From positions 18,650,578 through 18,714,577 of the forward strand of contig NC_086367.1 in assembly GCF_036324505.1 (NCBI RefSeq): a DNA stretch of 64,000 bases. Reading direction: 5' to 3'. Origin of the DNA: Eleginops maclovinus. Its lineage: Eukaryota; Chordata; Actinopteri; Perciformes; Eleginopidae. The position numbers and the translations under genes are program-made. The notes under the pieces are model-generated. The model had not been told where the DNA came from. It did no database searches and saw nothing but the letters and a program-made list of their open reading frames with translations. Below, piece by piece: positions 1 to 13,020 of this stretch; the stretch's first letter is position 1, and every line of letters starts with the position of its first letter.

Positions 1-295
1 AGGTCTAGCTGGATAATAGAAAATGTATGAGATAATCCAATTCAAACAGCTCCGGCCACTTTTGGTCACGGCAGGGGAAAAGGGGGGTGGGGGGGGCAGC
101 GCTCACACACACTGAGAGTGTTGTCCATCGCCGAGTCGTGATGAGATACGTGGTGCCGCGCAGTAACAAAGTACCAAAACGTACATTATCACAACAATAC
201 TGTAACACTAGAACAGGATCTGGAAATCTCCCAGGCCCCACATAATGGGATTAATGTCTCATGCAGGAAGGAATAGAGGAAGAATACACACATGT

Positions 296-331
<36 letters not shown>

Positions 332-883
332 CAGTGGTAGTTGATGTAGGTCACAAATTTACAATCACATACAACCAGAATGGCTGCTCATTGAATACCT
401 GTTTAGGAAGCCTACGTTTTTCTATTTACTCCCTGTCATGTGCACACCCTCACGCAAACAGTCAGTGGCAGCTAGATATGGGACACACGCACACTCTCAC
501 TCTCATTGAGTGAAAGCCCTTCCTTTTTCCTGGCACACAGGCGTGCACGTGCACACACACTGAGCCCCCTTCTGGCTTCCAGGCCCGTATTATAAAGCTC
601 GCAGGTGAGGGGCTTTGTTCACCCCATGCAGCTAATGTGCTCAGAGCAATGGGCTCTCCTCCACACACACAAACCCTCCCACACTCACACACACATACTG
701 GCTCAATAGTCCAGAAGGAGCACCTTATCTAATCCCATGGTTTATCCTTCAAAAGACTCTCCTTTCCTTCTCTTCTTTGTTCCTCCTCTCTCTTCATCTC
801 TGTGTCTTTGAGGAAGTCTGTGTCAGGGAGAAACGCTGGTGGTTGACGACGCTCTCATTCTATGGGACAGAATCTATCTCCTT

Positions 884-1033
<150 letters not shown>

Positions 1034-1256
1034 CCTTAAAGGAAGAAGTGCCTTATGCACGGATCACCCACACACTTGTACATATACCGTCACACAGGAA
1101 GTTTTATATGCATGCACACATACAATCACACAAACACGCTGTCCTTGCACATAACCCCCCCCCCACACACACACACACACACACACACAATCTCTTTCTG
1201 TTGCATCCCCTGTGGCGCATGTGATACAACTAGTCACTAGCACTTCCTCGGCCCTA

Positions 1257-1290
<34 letters not shown>

Positions 1291-1309
1291 ATTTGCATCC
1301 AATTTAAAT

Positions 1310-3674
1310 GGAGACTCGTAGTCACCCCCGCTCAGTTACTGACAGTTTGTCAGACTCAAATCTGCCCCTGGGTTGAATCCATCTTCCACCACCACTACCA
1401 CCACCCACTCCACCTCTCTTTCTCTCTAGCCTTTCTTCCTCTGTCTTTGTGTCTCCCTATCAAGCTCTCATCTTCCACTCTCTCTTATCTCTTGTATCAC
1501 GACTTCTCCCTCCCTCCTCCCTTTCCATGGGGATGTGCTTAGCATGTTTTTCTTCTGTAGGACCATGAACTGTATACACTGCCTTGGGCAACCACTCTCT
1601 GTATGTATACACTTAAAGCTGCTGCACATAGGTCACATGTTCTCGTTATGACCTACATGATTGGACAGTGTAGGTGTTTGTTTAAAATGTCAGTACTGCT
1701 TTGGTTCATGTTGAGAGGAGCCCGTCTCATGAGTTAACAGCGGTGCCTCTCGCCTCGAGCTAAAGATGAGACTTTAAGTAATTAAAGTCAGGGTAAATGA
1801 TTACGCCTGGCTCAGCAGGAGAGACGGTTACACAACACGATCCAGCGTTTCTGATCTTAATCATCAGCAGGTTGATTGACGGGTGGAGGTTAGCTAAATA
1901 TTCAGGAGCATTAGAGTGGAGCAGTTTTCCTGCTGATTTAAATGCACTGCCAATTATTTTCGTTAGGGGCATGAGAATCAAAATGAAGTTTGACAAAACA
2001 CTTGTGTGATTCTTGACCTTGAATAAAGAAGATTCTAAATTCTGGATTTAATTCCAAAAAGAAAAACACGACTGATTGAAAAAGTCACAGAAACTGGATG
2101 GGAGTTTCCAAAGAGTTTATTATTGACAAATTCTGCATGTCTACCAAAAACTATTTGGATAAAACATACTTGTCATGTTGAAAACCTAAACAATGTTCCC
2201 CCACATTTTCACTTATTTACGAAAAAGGAGCCAAAATCGAAAAACTCTTGGAATTATAATGCTGGAAAGATGAATTAGCTAATAGACAGAGAAATAATCA
2301 CAAATTCAGATAAATACCTAATTATGCAAGTATTATCAAGCAAAATACCAAACCTTCATTTGTTTTGGGTCCTCAAATGCAAGAATTTGCTGCTTTTCAA
2401 TGCTTGAAATAATAGTAAATTGGATATCTTTATGTTTAGAATCAAACAAAGCATTTGCTAGTGTCTTTACTGTGAATACATTGGCTTTCCACACACAGCT
2501 GATTGGCAGCCTCCATGCAGGTGTTCCAGGTTCACTGCATGCTGGCTCGCTGCACAGCCTCGTTAAGCTGATTAATTACACCTGTGCTTTGACAAACTGC
2601 TGTGACAACAAGTCATAAATATTTGCTGTGAAAAATACCTGTTGAAGATGTTTACTTGTAAGTAAGTAAGAGTGATCTAGAGTTACTTTTTGTTGTTTTA
2701 AAAACTTAATGATTGATGGTTTAAGGGAAATCTAATCAACAGAATATTTAATTATGAAAACAATGCGTTTGTTGCAGTCCTAGGCGTTGGTGTGTTATCC
2801 TTGACACTCCTGAGATTCAAACCTTGCCTTTTATTGTCAGCAACCCTAAAATAACATAAAGGGAATAGTAGTTTGCTTATGGAATCACCAAAAAATGCAG
2901 CTTCCCTGATTTTCACTTTTATCTCCTTTTTTAGTTGTGCCTGATTTGAGCATCTTCACTCCACTGCTGCTGTTAGTCGTTCTCCTGCTTACTGTCAATC
3001 AGCTGATGCCCACGGGAGGCAGGAAGTCTCTACAAGGAAATATCATAAGCAGTCAAACTTTGTCACATTCATGCTTCTCATTCTTCATGCTTCTGCTTTA
3101 GAAATCTGTTGTCTTTTCGACTGGTTTTCTGTAACTTTTTTGGGTACGAATATCTTCTTTTCTTCCGTGTTTGACACTTGATCTTCCCCTCTTCAAAACA
3201 AGCCAATGACAATCCAAGTCTTGTGCTAATGTGCACTGCCAGTCATGTGTCATACAGTCTTACTGTCATTGGATGTCATAATTAGCAGTGAAAACCAATG
3301 TCAGATTGAGAAATATCTCGAGTGCTGTCATTTTATTTCTCTGTGGCAGCAATATATTCCTACTTTGCAATCAATGATTTAATTCCATCTGTTAAGGTAG
3401 TGGCGTGGAATAGTAATCCTTGTCTTAAAAAAGGATTTCATTTTCAAAGTGGATTATTTAAAAAAAAAAGTCCCCCAGAGCGATTGAAACCAGACCTCTG
3501 CGATGCATTTTTCAAACAAAATGTACCTTTTTCCAGATTTCAATGCTGCCCCGAGTGTCTGCACAAGCTGCACAACATCATCATCATTTAATATAGGAGT
3601 GTAATGATGTGTTTGGTATGTCAGCAGCATGGCACTGAATATGTAATGTAGAATATTTACCTGACTCCCCCCTC

Positions 3675-3705
<31 letters not shown>

Positions 3706-5408
3706 GTTTGATTGTTCCTGCAGAGGAGGAGATTTAACCCTGCATTGCTGCCTCTGTTGCTACCTCCGCTAATGAGGTTTGTCTACAGTAATGACTATGG
3801 CAGTGACGGTGATGATGATGTAAGTGCTCCGAAACAACCTGGGGAGATCCCAGGAGTTGTTGTTTTAATGAAGAGAAAAGAGAAACTGTTCAGGCAAGGA
3901 GATTGTGAGCTAGGGATTAAAAAAAAAAAGGAGACAGCGAGGCTAACAGACATGGACTAAAGAATGAAAGCATGAAAAAGAAGAGGACAAAATAGGGAGA
4001 TACTAGCCCAGAATATGAAAGATACCAGACTTCACTCAATACATAGCGCACAATAGGCATTGTCATTCCTTCTCCATCCTTGTTTCTGCTCCCCTCTAAT
4101 ACTTTTTCTCAGGTCCCGGCTGGTTGTCCTGATTGTGTTAGCCAGGCGAAAGAATAGGACTCTTTCTGTTCTGTCTGCCTGATACTCAGATGGGACCCCG
4201 ATGCTCAGTCCTCCTATCAACCAGCTGGAGAGTGATAATAACACACACACCACTGTCTGGCTACGCCTCAGATGGGCCCTGAGAGACTAAAAAGACACAA
4301 AAATGTGAAAGTGAAATAGAGAGATCCGCGTGAAGGATTAGGCACAGTATGAATTAGCATGAATATAAAGAAGGGCGAAAAGTTGAGTGTAACAAAGACA
4401 AGGCCACTTTATTTCCTTTATTTTACAAAGAACAAAGAGATATGGTGGAGGAAATGGAATCTAAGAAAAGGAGATGCAAAGGGGAGACAAGTTATGCGGA
4501 AAATGAGAAAATAAGTGAAGGTGAGAAAGAGCAAAGGAAAATAACTTCTGGAAGTATGAAGGCAGACAGCTGAGTTGGAGAGAAAGCAAGTATAAGTGCA
4601 TGGTTGAAGGGTCCCAGCAGGTGAATGTCAAGCGGCTGATATTACAGGGAAAACACTGGCCTTTAGCATGGAGCCTCACCCAATGTTAAAGATGCCCTCT
4701 GGTGCACGCAGCTTTTAGATTGAGAAAGTTGGCATTTCAAATTGAGGACGAGAAGATAGAGGGGTGAGGTGAATGATGCTTCCCCTCCCTGTTTTCCACT
4801 TGGCATCATTGCAGGTGAGAATAAACTAAATGAAGAGCTGACCCCCGCAACTTTCACGCTGGATTTTTTTTTTTTTTACGAAACACTTTGGCAACCGAGT
4901 TGACCCTAAAAATATTTGGACCGTGCATTTTTTACCAACAACGGGGTTATTTTCTCCTCGTCAGACAGCACAATAGCATCACGAGAGTCTTGGCTTGCGC
5001 TTGCGTGAGGGTGTTGGAGCAATAATGAAAACCAGTTTTTCATCTCCGTCCAAAAGAAAAAATCCCCAATAGATTTTCAAACAGTAGGATTGTAAAGTCA
5101 AACAAAAGAAGGAGTGAGTGAATCATTGCAGTGTAATCCACCAGACAAGGCAGAGGGAGATTGTCTAATGCTTGCCAGCTATGGACGCCTAGCTACCTTG
5201 CTTTCATCCAGAATGGGGGCACCGTAAACAAGCCGCTCATTTTACACTATGCTAATGGGACTTAATAAGGCAGAACCAACAGATGTTTCAGCACGCTCCT
5301 GATTTTGTCGCCATTTAATCCAGCTTGGTCCTCTGGCTTTTAACTGACTCAGCCCTCTGACTCCTACCCGGCTCTCTGAGGTGTCAATATGTATGCCACC
5401 TTCTGGTT
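1310..5408. other. No gene recognised
   Basis: AT-rich unique-looking sequence. It holds a C-run followed by short (CA)n at 3666-3705 and an A/T-run at 4865-4877. The short open frames have no family features, and none is flanked by convincing splice sites. Confidence 0.6.
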
Positions 5409-5971
5409 CAGAGTGTGTAATCTACTACTCAGATCCATTACTTTAGTAAAAATACACACACCATGGTTTTAAAATACTGCACTACAGGTAAAAGTCCTAA
5501 TTCTTAAAATGATGGAAAGTATTTGCATCAAAATATACTTACAGTACTCATTCTGCACAAAGGCACATTTTAGAATAATAAATAGTACAGAAATATTATC
5601 ATTATATTTCAAGAATCAAAAGTAAAAGTACTCCTTATGCAGAGTGGATATTTTCTCTTTATTATATAATGGTTATGATTTAATCCCGTTTTTGTGCATG
5701 TTGTTTGTCAATGTGGACCAAATGGAAATACTTGGAATACTGTGCAGAGTAGTAGTACAATACTGCAATATACCATACCAGCACATCATCTGTTTTTATA
5801 TGTACAAAGTAACTGTGTTAAAACAAATGAACTGGAGGAAAAAGTACAATATTTTGCCTCTGAAATGCAGTCGAATAGAAGTATGAAGTAGAAGTAAATG
5901 GAAATACTCAAGTAAATCACAAATAGGTCAGAAAAGTACAACTAAATGTACTCAGTTACTTTCCACCACTG
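5409..5971. mobile_element. hAT-like non-autonomous DNA transposon (diverged)
   Basis: The right end reads TACTCAGTTACTTTCCACCA then CTG. The body contains AAAGTAAAAGTACTCCTTAT, GCAGAGTGG and repeated AAGTACAA/AGTACT units. These are hallmarks of a ubiquitous teleost hAT-type element with ...TTTCCACCACTG termini. The left end (CAGAGTGTGTAATCTACTAC) is a decayed match to the inverse of the right. No 8-bp target duplication is evident and no coding capacity is present. Confidence 0.72.
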
Positions 5972-6004
5972 TCCTCATTCTCGTCTAATCTGATGCTCCT
6001 GCAT

Positions 6005-9000
6005 ACAGAGAAGATGTGATGATGATGATGATGGCGGTGATTATATTGATCATTCTAATGTGATGAAGCTGATGGCACTGGTGATGATCGACCTTATGGA
6101 TTATGATGACAGCAGAGGAGTAAATGATACACTGGCGGTAAAACCTGTCTCGAAACCGGGCTGAAAATGGGTTTTCAATCTCAGCTCAGACCCATAAATT
6201 AAAACTCTGCACCTATTACATTACAGATTCAGGACAGGTACAGATTCAATACAATGCAGCAGTAATAGTTCATCTGGTGTTGTCGAGGATGCCGACAGCC
6301 TCAGGGACAAAAGGCCTTTTATAAAGGTTGATTTACGCCATTTATTTCTTTAAGCACCAGGCTGAGGTGTTGATGTTTGAGCAACTACTTCCAGAGCTTT
6401 TCTACACCTGAGTATTTTAGCTCCATGTTTACTTTCCCCGACAGATTTATTAACAATGCTGTTTGATTTATTTCTACTTCGTTAGATTTGAAGTTCTCAA
6501 GCCAGCTTGTGTTTCTCTCTTTAATATCTTAACTAAGAGATACAGTATATATATTTGCCATTTTGTTTACACAAACAAAATCATTGCTGATCATATCCCT
6601 GATGTTAATGATGTTGATGAAGATGACACATATAATGAAAACAGCGGGGAATATAATCTGTAGTGATTAAAATGTTGATGAGGAAAATGATGCTGGTGGT
6701 GAGTGATGATGATGGGAATAATGGCGGCCATGCTTTGTTTTCATGTGATGTTGATTATATTAATGATAATGATAGGTAGTGATCAGGACGATGAATAGAA
6801 GGGTGTCGTTAAACTACGACAGGAAATGTGTCTTTGTCTCGCCAATGAAGACAGGGGGGGGGGGGGGCGAGTGCTATGATCTGGGGTTGCAGCAGTTGGT
6901 CTGGTCTAGGTTCAGCAATGTGCCCAAAGAATGAGGTCAGCTGACTGCCTGAATAAACTGAAGGACCAGGTTATTCCATCAATGGATTTTTTCTTCCCTG
7001 ATGGCACGGTCATGTTCCAAGATGACAATGCCAGGATCCATCGGGCTCAAATTGTGAAAGAGTGGTTCAGGGAGCATGACACATAATTTTCACACATTGA
7101 TTGGCCACCACAGAGTCCAGACCTGAACCCGATTGAGAATCTTTGGGACGTGCTGGAGAAGACTTTGCGCAGTGGTCCGAATCTCCCGTCATCAATACAA
7201 GACCTTGGCGAAAAATTAATGCAAGACAGAAATAAATGTGACATTGCAGAAGCTTGTGGAAACGATGCCACAGCGAATGCGTGCCGTAATCAAAGCTAAA
7301 GGCGGTCCAATGAATATTAGAGTATGACCCTTTTTTGGTAGATACAACTTCATGTAACCTTTGATATGTGGTGGTTTTAGTGCTGTTTATTCCATACTTA
7401 TTCTCCTTTTTTATATACCAAAGTTCTTTTTACTATTTGTAAGCACAATATAGACATCAAATTTAAAAAATTTACCATGGCAGGATGATGAAATGTTGCA
7501 CCAGTATGATTAAAAAATGAGGATAACAATGGCAACTGCAGTGGTCATTTAACCAGGAGAACATGAAAATAATATCCAAGGTTATTATTAGTGATGATGA
7601 TGAAAATAACTCTGGATAACTGCACGACCTCGGCTACTTTACCATTTATATCTATAATTTAGTTTCATGCTGTCAAGTGGTCAGAGCAACAATCCCTATG
7701 CGGAAGGCAAACACTGATTCCACCTGTTGCTGATTGGCTGCTATTTGATTGGCTGTTTGGAGTGTTGTCATTTCCTCGAAATGGACGGAAGTTTCTAGGC
7801 TATATTTTTGGCCGAAATGCGTTACTCCTGTTACCTTGTCAGTTGAGGGTTCTCTTCTTAAGCACACACGTTAAAGCCCTTTAGAAAACCCTGAGATTAA
7901 ACAACCCCTCAGCTGCGGGATATTGTTAGAAACCAAACAACCAGATTTAACACGGAGAGTCCTGGATAAAATGGGTTACTTGGCTGAGAAGTTTTCTCTT
8001 TTTGCTTCCCTCGTGTGCTAAACTTTATTCAGAGTAGATCAGTCAGAAAGTGTCTGTGTGAGAGGATTAAGTTACCAAACATGAACGACGCAGGACACCG
8101 CGGTGAAATTGAGTTCCAAAGCAGTAAAACAGCAAGTCGAGGAGAACAGGTATGTGCTCAGTCACCTGTGCTATACTGTTTTCGAAATTCTCCGCTGTTG
8201 CATCTGTCAGTAGTTAGACTATTGCCCAACCATGTTTTTGCACTTAAAAATGCCTCTGCCAAAGGAGAAAATATCAATGATCAATCACACTGGTATGATG
8301 GAAAGCATGAGGAAGGAAGATGAAGATGAAGGTGATCTGATGATGGTTAATACTGATGCCACTGCTGCTAAAATAGATAAACTGATAACCATTTGCGATG
8401 AGGAGGAAGGTTAACATGATGAAGGTATTTGCCATATTAGCTATTATAATGATATGATGATTATGTCAAATATATTTTCATCATTACACTATTTGGACTT
8501 GTACAGGATGAGGATAAAGGTGACATTTATAAACATGGTGAAAGTGATGATCATAGCAGTATGATGATGCTGATGCTGATCATGGTGACGGCTACGTGGT
8601 TGATGGTAACACTACTGATGAGGACAGATGCAGATGGTACAGAGATGATGAGGAAGCTGGTAAAGTGGGACGTTATAAAGTAGGATGATAAACCGATGAG
8701 CATGACGTCGGGGGTGATATTGTCCACAGTAACAACAATGATAACACTGGGGAGAGGAACATGACAATGAGGGGGATTGTGGTGGAAGTGATGAAGACCA
8801 TGCTAGTGTTAATGATGAAGATAATGATGAGGGTTTTGGTGATGGAGAGGAGAAAAAGGACACAAAACAAATCCTGCAAGTGATTTTCCGGGGGTTGGTG
8901 ATGAGGATGATGGCCATAGGTGTTGACAATAATAGGCGTAATGGCAATGATGTGAATAGCCATGATATTTCCAGTGATTGTTGTGCTGTTGTTAAGATTT

Positions 9001-9065
9001 CAAAGACAGGGTGATTAGTAATGGGTTTCAGGATACTCACAGTGATGAAAGGACCATGATGAGTC
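6005..9065 (+). repeat. Degenerate GAT/ATG-trinucleotide-rich region
   Basis: For about 3 kb the + strand is saturated with GATGATG, GGTGATGA, AATGATG and TGATGCTGATG phrases, densest at 6015-6120, 6600-6780, 7580-7610, 8300-8420 and 8500-9060. Open frames here are Asp/Asp-Glu or His/Ile-rich by-products. It looks like an old trinucleotide array broken up by substitutions and by the Tc1 remnant at 6868-7327. Confidence 0.65.
6868..7327 (+). pseudogene. Tc1/mariner transposase, C-terminal remnant
   Basis: The + strand encodes the C-terminal half of a Tc1/mariner DDE transposase in broken form. Visible landmarks are an MIWG-like start, [18 protein letters not shown] (second catalytic Asp), [15 protein letters not shown] (catalytic Glu) and a final block ending AVIKAKGG. 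There is an in-frame TAA at 7084-7086, a stop in the upstream part, and a one-base frame change between about 7240 and 7253. The frame ends at TGA 7325-7327. The second Asp and the Glu are separated by 36 residue positions (counting the internal stop), as in DD36E elements rather than classical DD34E. No terminal inverted repeats or N-terminal DNA-binding part were found, so this is an inactive fossil. It sits inside a GAT-rich low-complexity region. Confidence 0.9.
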
Positions 9066-9929
9066 ACCTACTGCATGCTGTTCTCTCCCCTCCTGTAGTC
9101 CAATTTTAAGAAACCTCCATTAATCCCCCTCCCCTCTCTCAGAATCAGAACACTCGATTAAGATTCTTCTTCTCGCCCCTCTGTTGCCTGTCTATTGAAA
9201 ATGAAGCAGGGCAGAGAAGAGATGTGAGAAGTACATTATTAGTTTCTCTTTTTGGCATTTCTGTCTTTCCTCTGAATAGAAGTACAAAATGAGCTGATGA
9301 GATTGCTCCATTCTTTGAGGCGTCACCTCTAACTCACTCACTCGGCTGCAGGGAGGTGTTGTGTCATAAATTAGGTGGGAGATGTACCATTCTTCTTTTG
9401 TGGCCCACATTGGTAACATATCTGTGTGAGCGCCTGCCTTCCAACTGTGTTCCTTTTGTATTTCTTCGCCCATTTTCTGTGGGTGTTTAGGTGTGGCTCA
9501 GGAGTGAGTAAGTGTGTTTGCTCCAGTAGCAGAAAAAAAGATCCTTACACCAGTTTGAAGAGCCTAATCAAAGGCTGGCAAATATTCCTCGCCTCTTGTG
9601 TAGTTCTGAAGCAACTGCTGGGCTCCTCTTCTCTCTGCTTTCCCCCCCTTTTTTTTTTGCTCCCTCCTCTCCCACCTCCTCTCATCCCTGATTACTGAAG
9701 GGGCTGCAGGAGGGCTCTGTTCTTCACCGGGCTTTGTGTTGACGTCCTTCATAGCTGTTGCACAAGAATAACGTGCGTCTCTATTGGAAGTATCAGTCTC
9801 GGAACAAACTGACTTACTGTAGACGCTGCCACCGTCTGCATTTTCTATTACACGCTATGGATGCGTGGACTCAAGTGGGTGCCATGAAGCTCGCTGTGGC
9901 ACCAATCATCCAAAGCCCGGGGTGAAGCC

Positions 9930-9967
9930 GAAGGAAGGAAGGAAGGAAGGAAGGAAGGAAGGAAGGG
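9930..9967 (+). repeat. (GGAA)n microsatellite
   Basis: About nine GGAA units, a tandem ETS-core sequence. Confidence 0.95.
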
Positions 9968-10505
9968 GATAGTAATGGATATATTTATAGTTTATGCACA
10001 GTGGTGAATTATATTTGCCTAACAAGGAACATGGCTGTGAGGAGCTTCCTCGTTTTTTTGAGATAAGGATGTGTTATGAAATAGAAGAAAAGAGGGAAAA
10101 GGGTCAAAATGAAATATATACTTTTTTGTCAGCCATGCATCTTAATGAGATTAGTGTCTGTAGCAATTACTGTTTGATTTGTTAAGGCAATGAGCTCAGA
10201 AGTGTTTCAAACCAATCCAGAATTAAAATCGGGGGGGGAAGATGGATGGGATGGACAAAGACGAGTAGAGAAAGGGGTAAAATAAATACTGAGATGAGGA
10301 TGGAGAGTAGAGCGTGAGAGATGGAGAGAAAGAGAGAAAATTGACAGGAGGCGTGTACGGCTGTCTCTGGGCGCTGTGAGGAGTATAGGCTGTGGCATCC
10401 GCTAGTGGTGCTGCATACTCTCTGTTTGATCAGACACACTTCAAACACTCTCGCTGACTTCCTCTCGCAGAGAATCGGGATGAACGGAACGTAGTTTTCG
10501 CACGC

Positions 10506-10508
<3 letters not shown>

Positions 10509-10546
<38 letters not shown>

Positions 10547-10556
10547 TGTGTGTGTG
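10509..10556 (+). repeat. (TG)n microsatellite
   Basis: Near-perfect TG run with a single GAG interruption. Confidence 0.95.
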
Positions 10557-11377
10557 ATTGCATGGCTGCGTGCTTGCTGAGGAAAGCGTTATTGATGTTT
10601 TGTTTATCTTAAATGGGTCAACCCTAAACAACACAAGAACTGTGGATGCGGTGATGACTGCGGCTTCCTCGCGGCTCACCAATGTGTGCATTATGTGGAT
10701 GCGTGACCCTTCCGTGTGTGTGTGTGTGGTTGGGCCTGTGTGAGCTCATGTATGTGCACTACTTTTTCTACTATCACTCCCCTGCCACTCTTTGCACCTC
10801 TATTAAGTTATTCGCCATTAATGGATCGCTACATCTACTTCATTTCATGTCTTCATTCTCTCCGTTTGCCCCCATTGTGGATCTGTGATGCATTTCTGTG
10901 TCTTAAAGAGCCAGGACTCCAGGGAGCTCATTAGAGCCATTAGCGGAGAGGAGTCACAGAGTAGTTAGCTCTATCTCTCTCCGTTGTCTGCTCTCGTCTC
11001 GCTAACTGCTCAACAAAAAAAAAACCTTTGACTCATCCGGTTATATCTGCGTGCCCTTCACCTTCTCCAGGTTGCCTCCTCATGCATGTTGCATAACGCT
11101 CACACTGCGCCTCGCAACAAATACTTTCATTTTCTTCTATTAACATCACTCTAACAAAGTCACCGTGTCACATCAAAGTTTGATTAGGAACATTATTGAA
11201 GATTAGATTGATGAATTATTGATCTGCGAGCTGGGAAGTCTGTGGGGAGTCGATTAGACACGGGCCAGGAAGTGTGTTTGTGTGTGTACCTAATGCATGC
11301 ACGGGACTGTATCTCCAGCTGTGCAGAGCCTGTGTGTGAACATGCGTCATAGAGTGCATTTGCTTCAAAGATAGTAA

Positions 11378-11379
<2 letters not shown>

Positions 11380-11431
<52 letters not shown>
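11380..11431 (+). repeat. (TG)n microsatellite
   Basis: Perfect TG run of about 52 bp. Confidence 0.96.
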
Positions 11432-11434
<3 letters not shown>

Positions 11435-12264
11435 CAAGGGTGTAATGTGTGTGCAGAGAAACAGAAACGCTCAGGAGCATGACACTAATGATAACACAGC
11501 CTGGAGCTGTTGGTATATAAGTCATTATTGTGTTTTTGAAGATAATTAGGAGACTCTCTGATTTTACAGCCGACTTCTTGACCTCACATTAAGACATAAA
11601 CAGCTCAGCATCGGAACAAAATTAAACTCCTGACCCCTTTTTCATTTCCTGGAAACAATAGTGTTTAAGGGACGTAAGGGGCGCTGGGTTCAAATCCACC
11701 TCCAGTATTTCAGGATATAAATGCAGCAGATTTGTTACTCCTAAAAGAAAATACGAACAGTAGCTGTGCAATTGTTGCTCAGTTTAGTCAGCTGTGGGTG
11801 GAGGTGTGAATAATGTTGTGTTGTATAGCTGTTCGATGATGTGAGATGAGTTGAACAGCCAGAAAGAGGCGGTGAATGCTTCAGCAGAGCCAGACTGTAG
11901 AGCAACATTTGTGTAGTACCTGTGAGGTCTCTGGTGGGACATTTCAGAGCCTGGAGCTTAAATCAGCACCATCTTATTAGGTGTTCGGGAAAAAGGAAAA
12001 CACGGCCAAGAAATGTAACATGCAACCCTGTTTAGTTTGGCCTTTGTTGTAGAAGTTTGGATGTCCTTAAAATATGCTTATTCCAGCATGAGAGGCATTT
12101 TCAAGCAAGCATTGCATTACCAAACAATTTACAGACGGATCACAATTTGATATAAAACTCATTGCATAAACATACTGGTTTATTTCAACCTGGCTTATTC
12201 CCCCAAAATATGGCTTTTGTAGCTCAATATATTGGGAAAAGCTAAGTAAGGTTTTTTTCACCAC

Positions 12265-12570
12265 TTAAATGGGCCTTCATCTGCTCACTATCAGGTTCAT
12301 ATTTGTATTGTGTGTCTCTACTGGGACATTTCTCCATGCTTTTTCAAAAGGGTCTTTATTTTTCTCAGACTACCTCTTTTCACCCTCTGTCTGAAACCAG
12401 AGCCCATTCTGCTCTGATTGGTTAGCTTGGTCGGCTCTGTTGTGATTAGTCGCTTAAAGATTTCCCACCCCTTATCACGTACATGGTGATGTCACTAGGG
12501 AAAACACAAAGGAGTCCAATCTAGTGTGTGGGAGAGAACTTGGGGATTTTAGCCTTTGAAAAACATTAAC
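12265..12570. mobile_element. Second, truncated copy of the TTAA MITE family
   Basis: This segment shares several blocks with 27689-28069 in the same order and orientation: the TTTATTTTTCTCA stretch, the CACCCTCTGTCTGAAACCAG block, the CTGATTGGTTAGCT stretch, GTGATGTCA and CAAAGGAGTCCAAT. A TTAA at 12265-12268 sits where the left border is expected. The right terminus is missing; the homology stops where a different repeat begins at about 12571. Confidence 0.72.
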
Positions 12571-13020
12571 AAGGTTTCAAGGTTTCAAGGTTTTATTTGT
12601 CATATGCACAGCAGATACAGCGTATATGTTGGCAATGAAAATCTTATGTCGCGTGCTCCTCCAACAACTCAACATACATGGTGCAAAAGATAAATAAAAT
12701 AGTGAAAAAGAGAGAAGAATATTTACAATATTAACAATAAAGATTTGAGGATGTGAAATATATACATATGTGGAATACATTGAAAGTATTTAAATACTTT
12801 ACACTGTTGAATGAGGTATGGACAGATGCATGTATTATGTATAACAGATGTGTATGGCAGATATGTATAATATATAGATATGTGTACTATAAACAGATAT
12901 ATATGGCAGATGTGTATAATATATATGTATGTGTGTACTATAAACAGATGTGAGTAGACATTCACACAGCTCAGGAGTTCAGTAGTCTTATAGCCTGTGG
13001 TAACAAACCCCCCCCCCCAA
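12571..13020. repeat. Retroposon-like dispersed repeat
   Basis: The segment starts with three near-copies of CAAGGTTT, then TTTATTTGTCATATGCACA, and continues through an AT-rich body with repeated GTGTATAATATATA and GTGTACTATAAACAGAT units. It ends near TTCAGTAGTCTTATAGCCTG followed by a C-run. From general knowledge these phrases belong to a common teleost interspersed repeat, probably the reverse of a LINE 3' region. No open frame is preserved. Family name not assigned. Confidence 0.6.

Larger units (their letters stand above)
9070..12264. other. No gene recognised
   Basis: Apart from the GGAA and TG microsatellites listed, this is mixed-composition sequence without supportable exons. The reading frame of about 169 codons on the minus strand (10182-10691) crosses the TG tract and is an artefact. 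Confidence 0.6.

Noticed and set aside
10182..10691. 169-codon minus-strand frame
   Set aside because: It spans a TG microsatellite and has no domain; the adjacent sequence is not exon-like.
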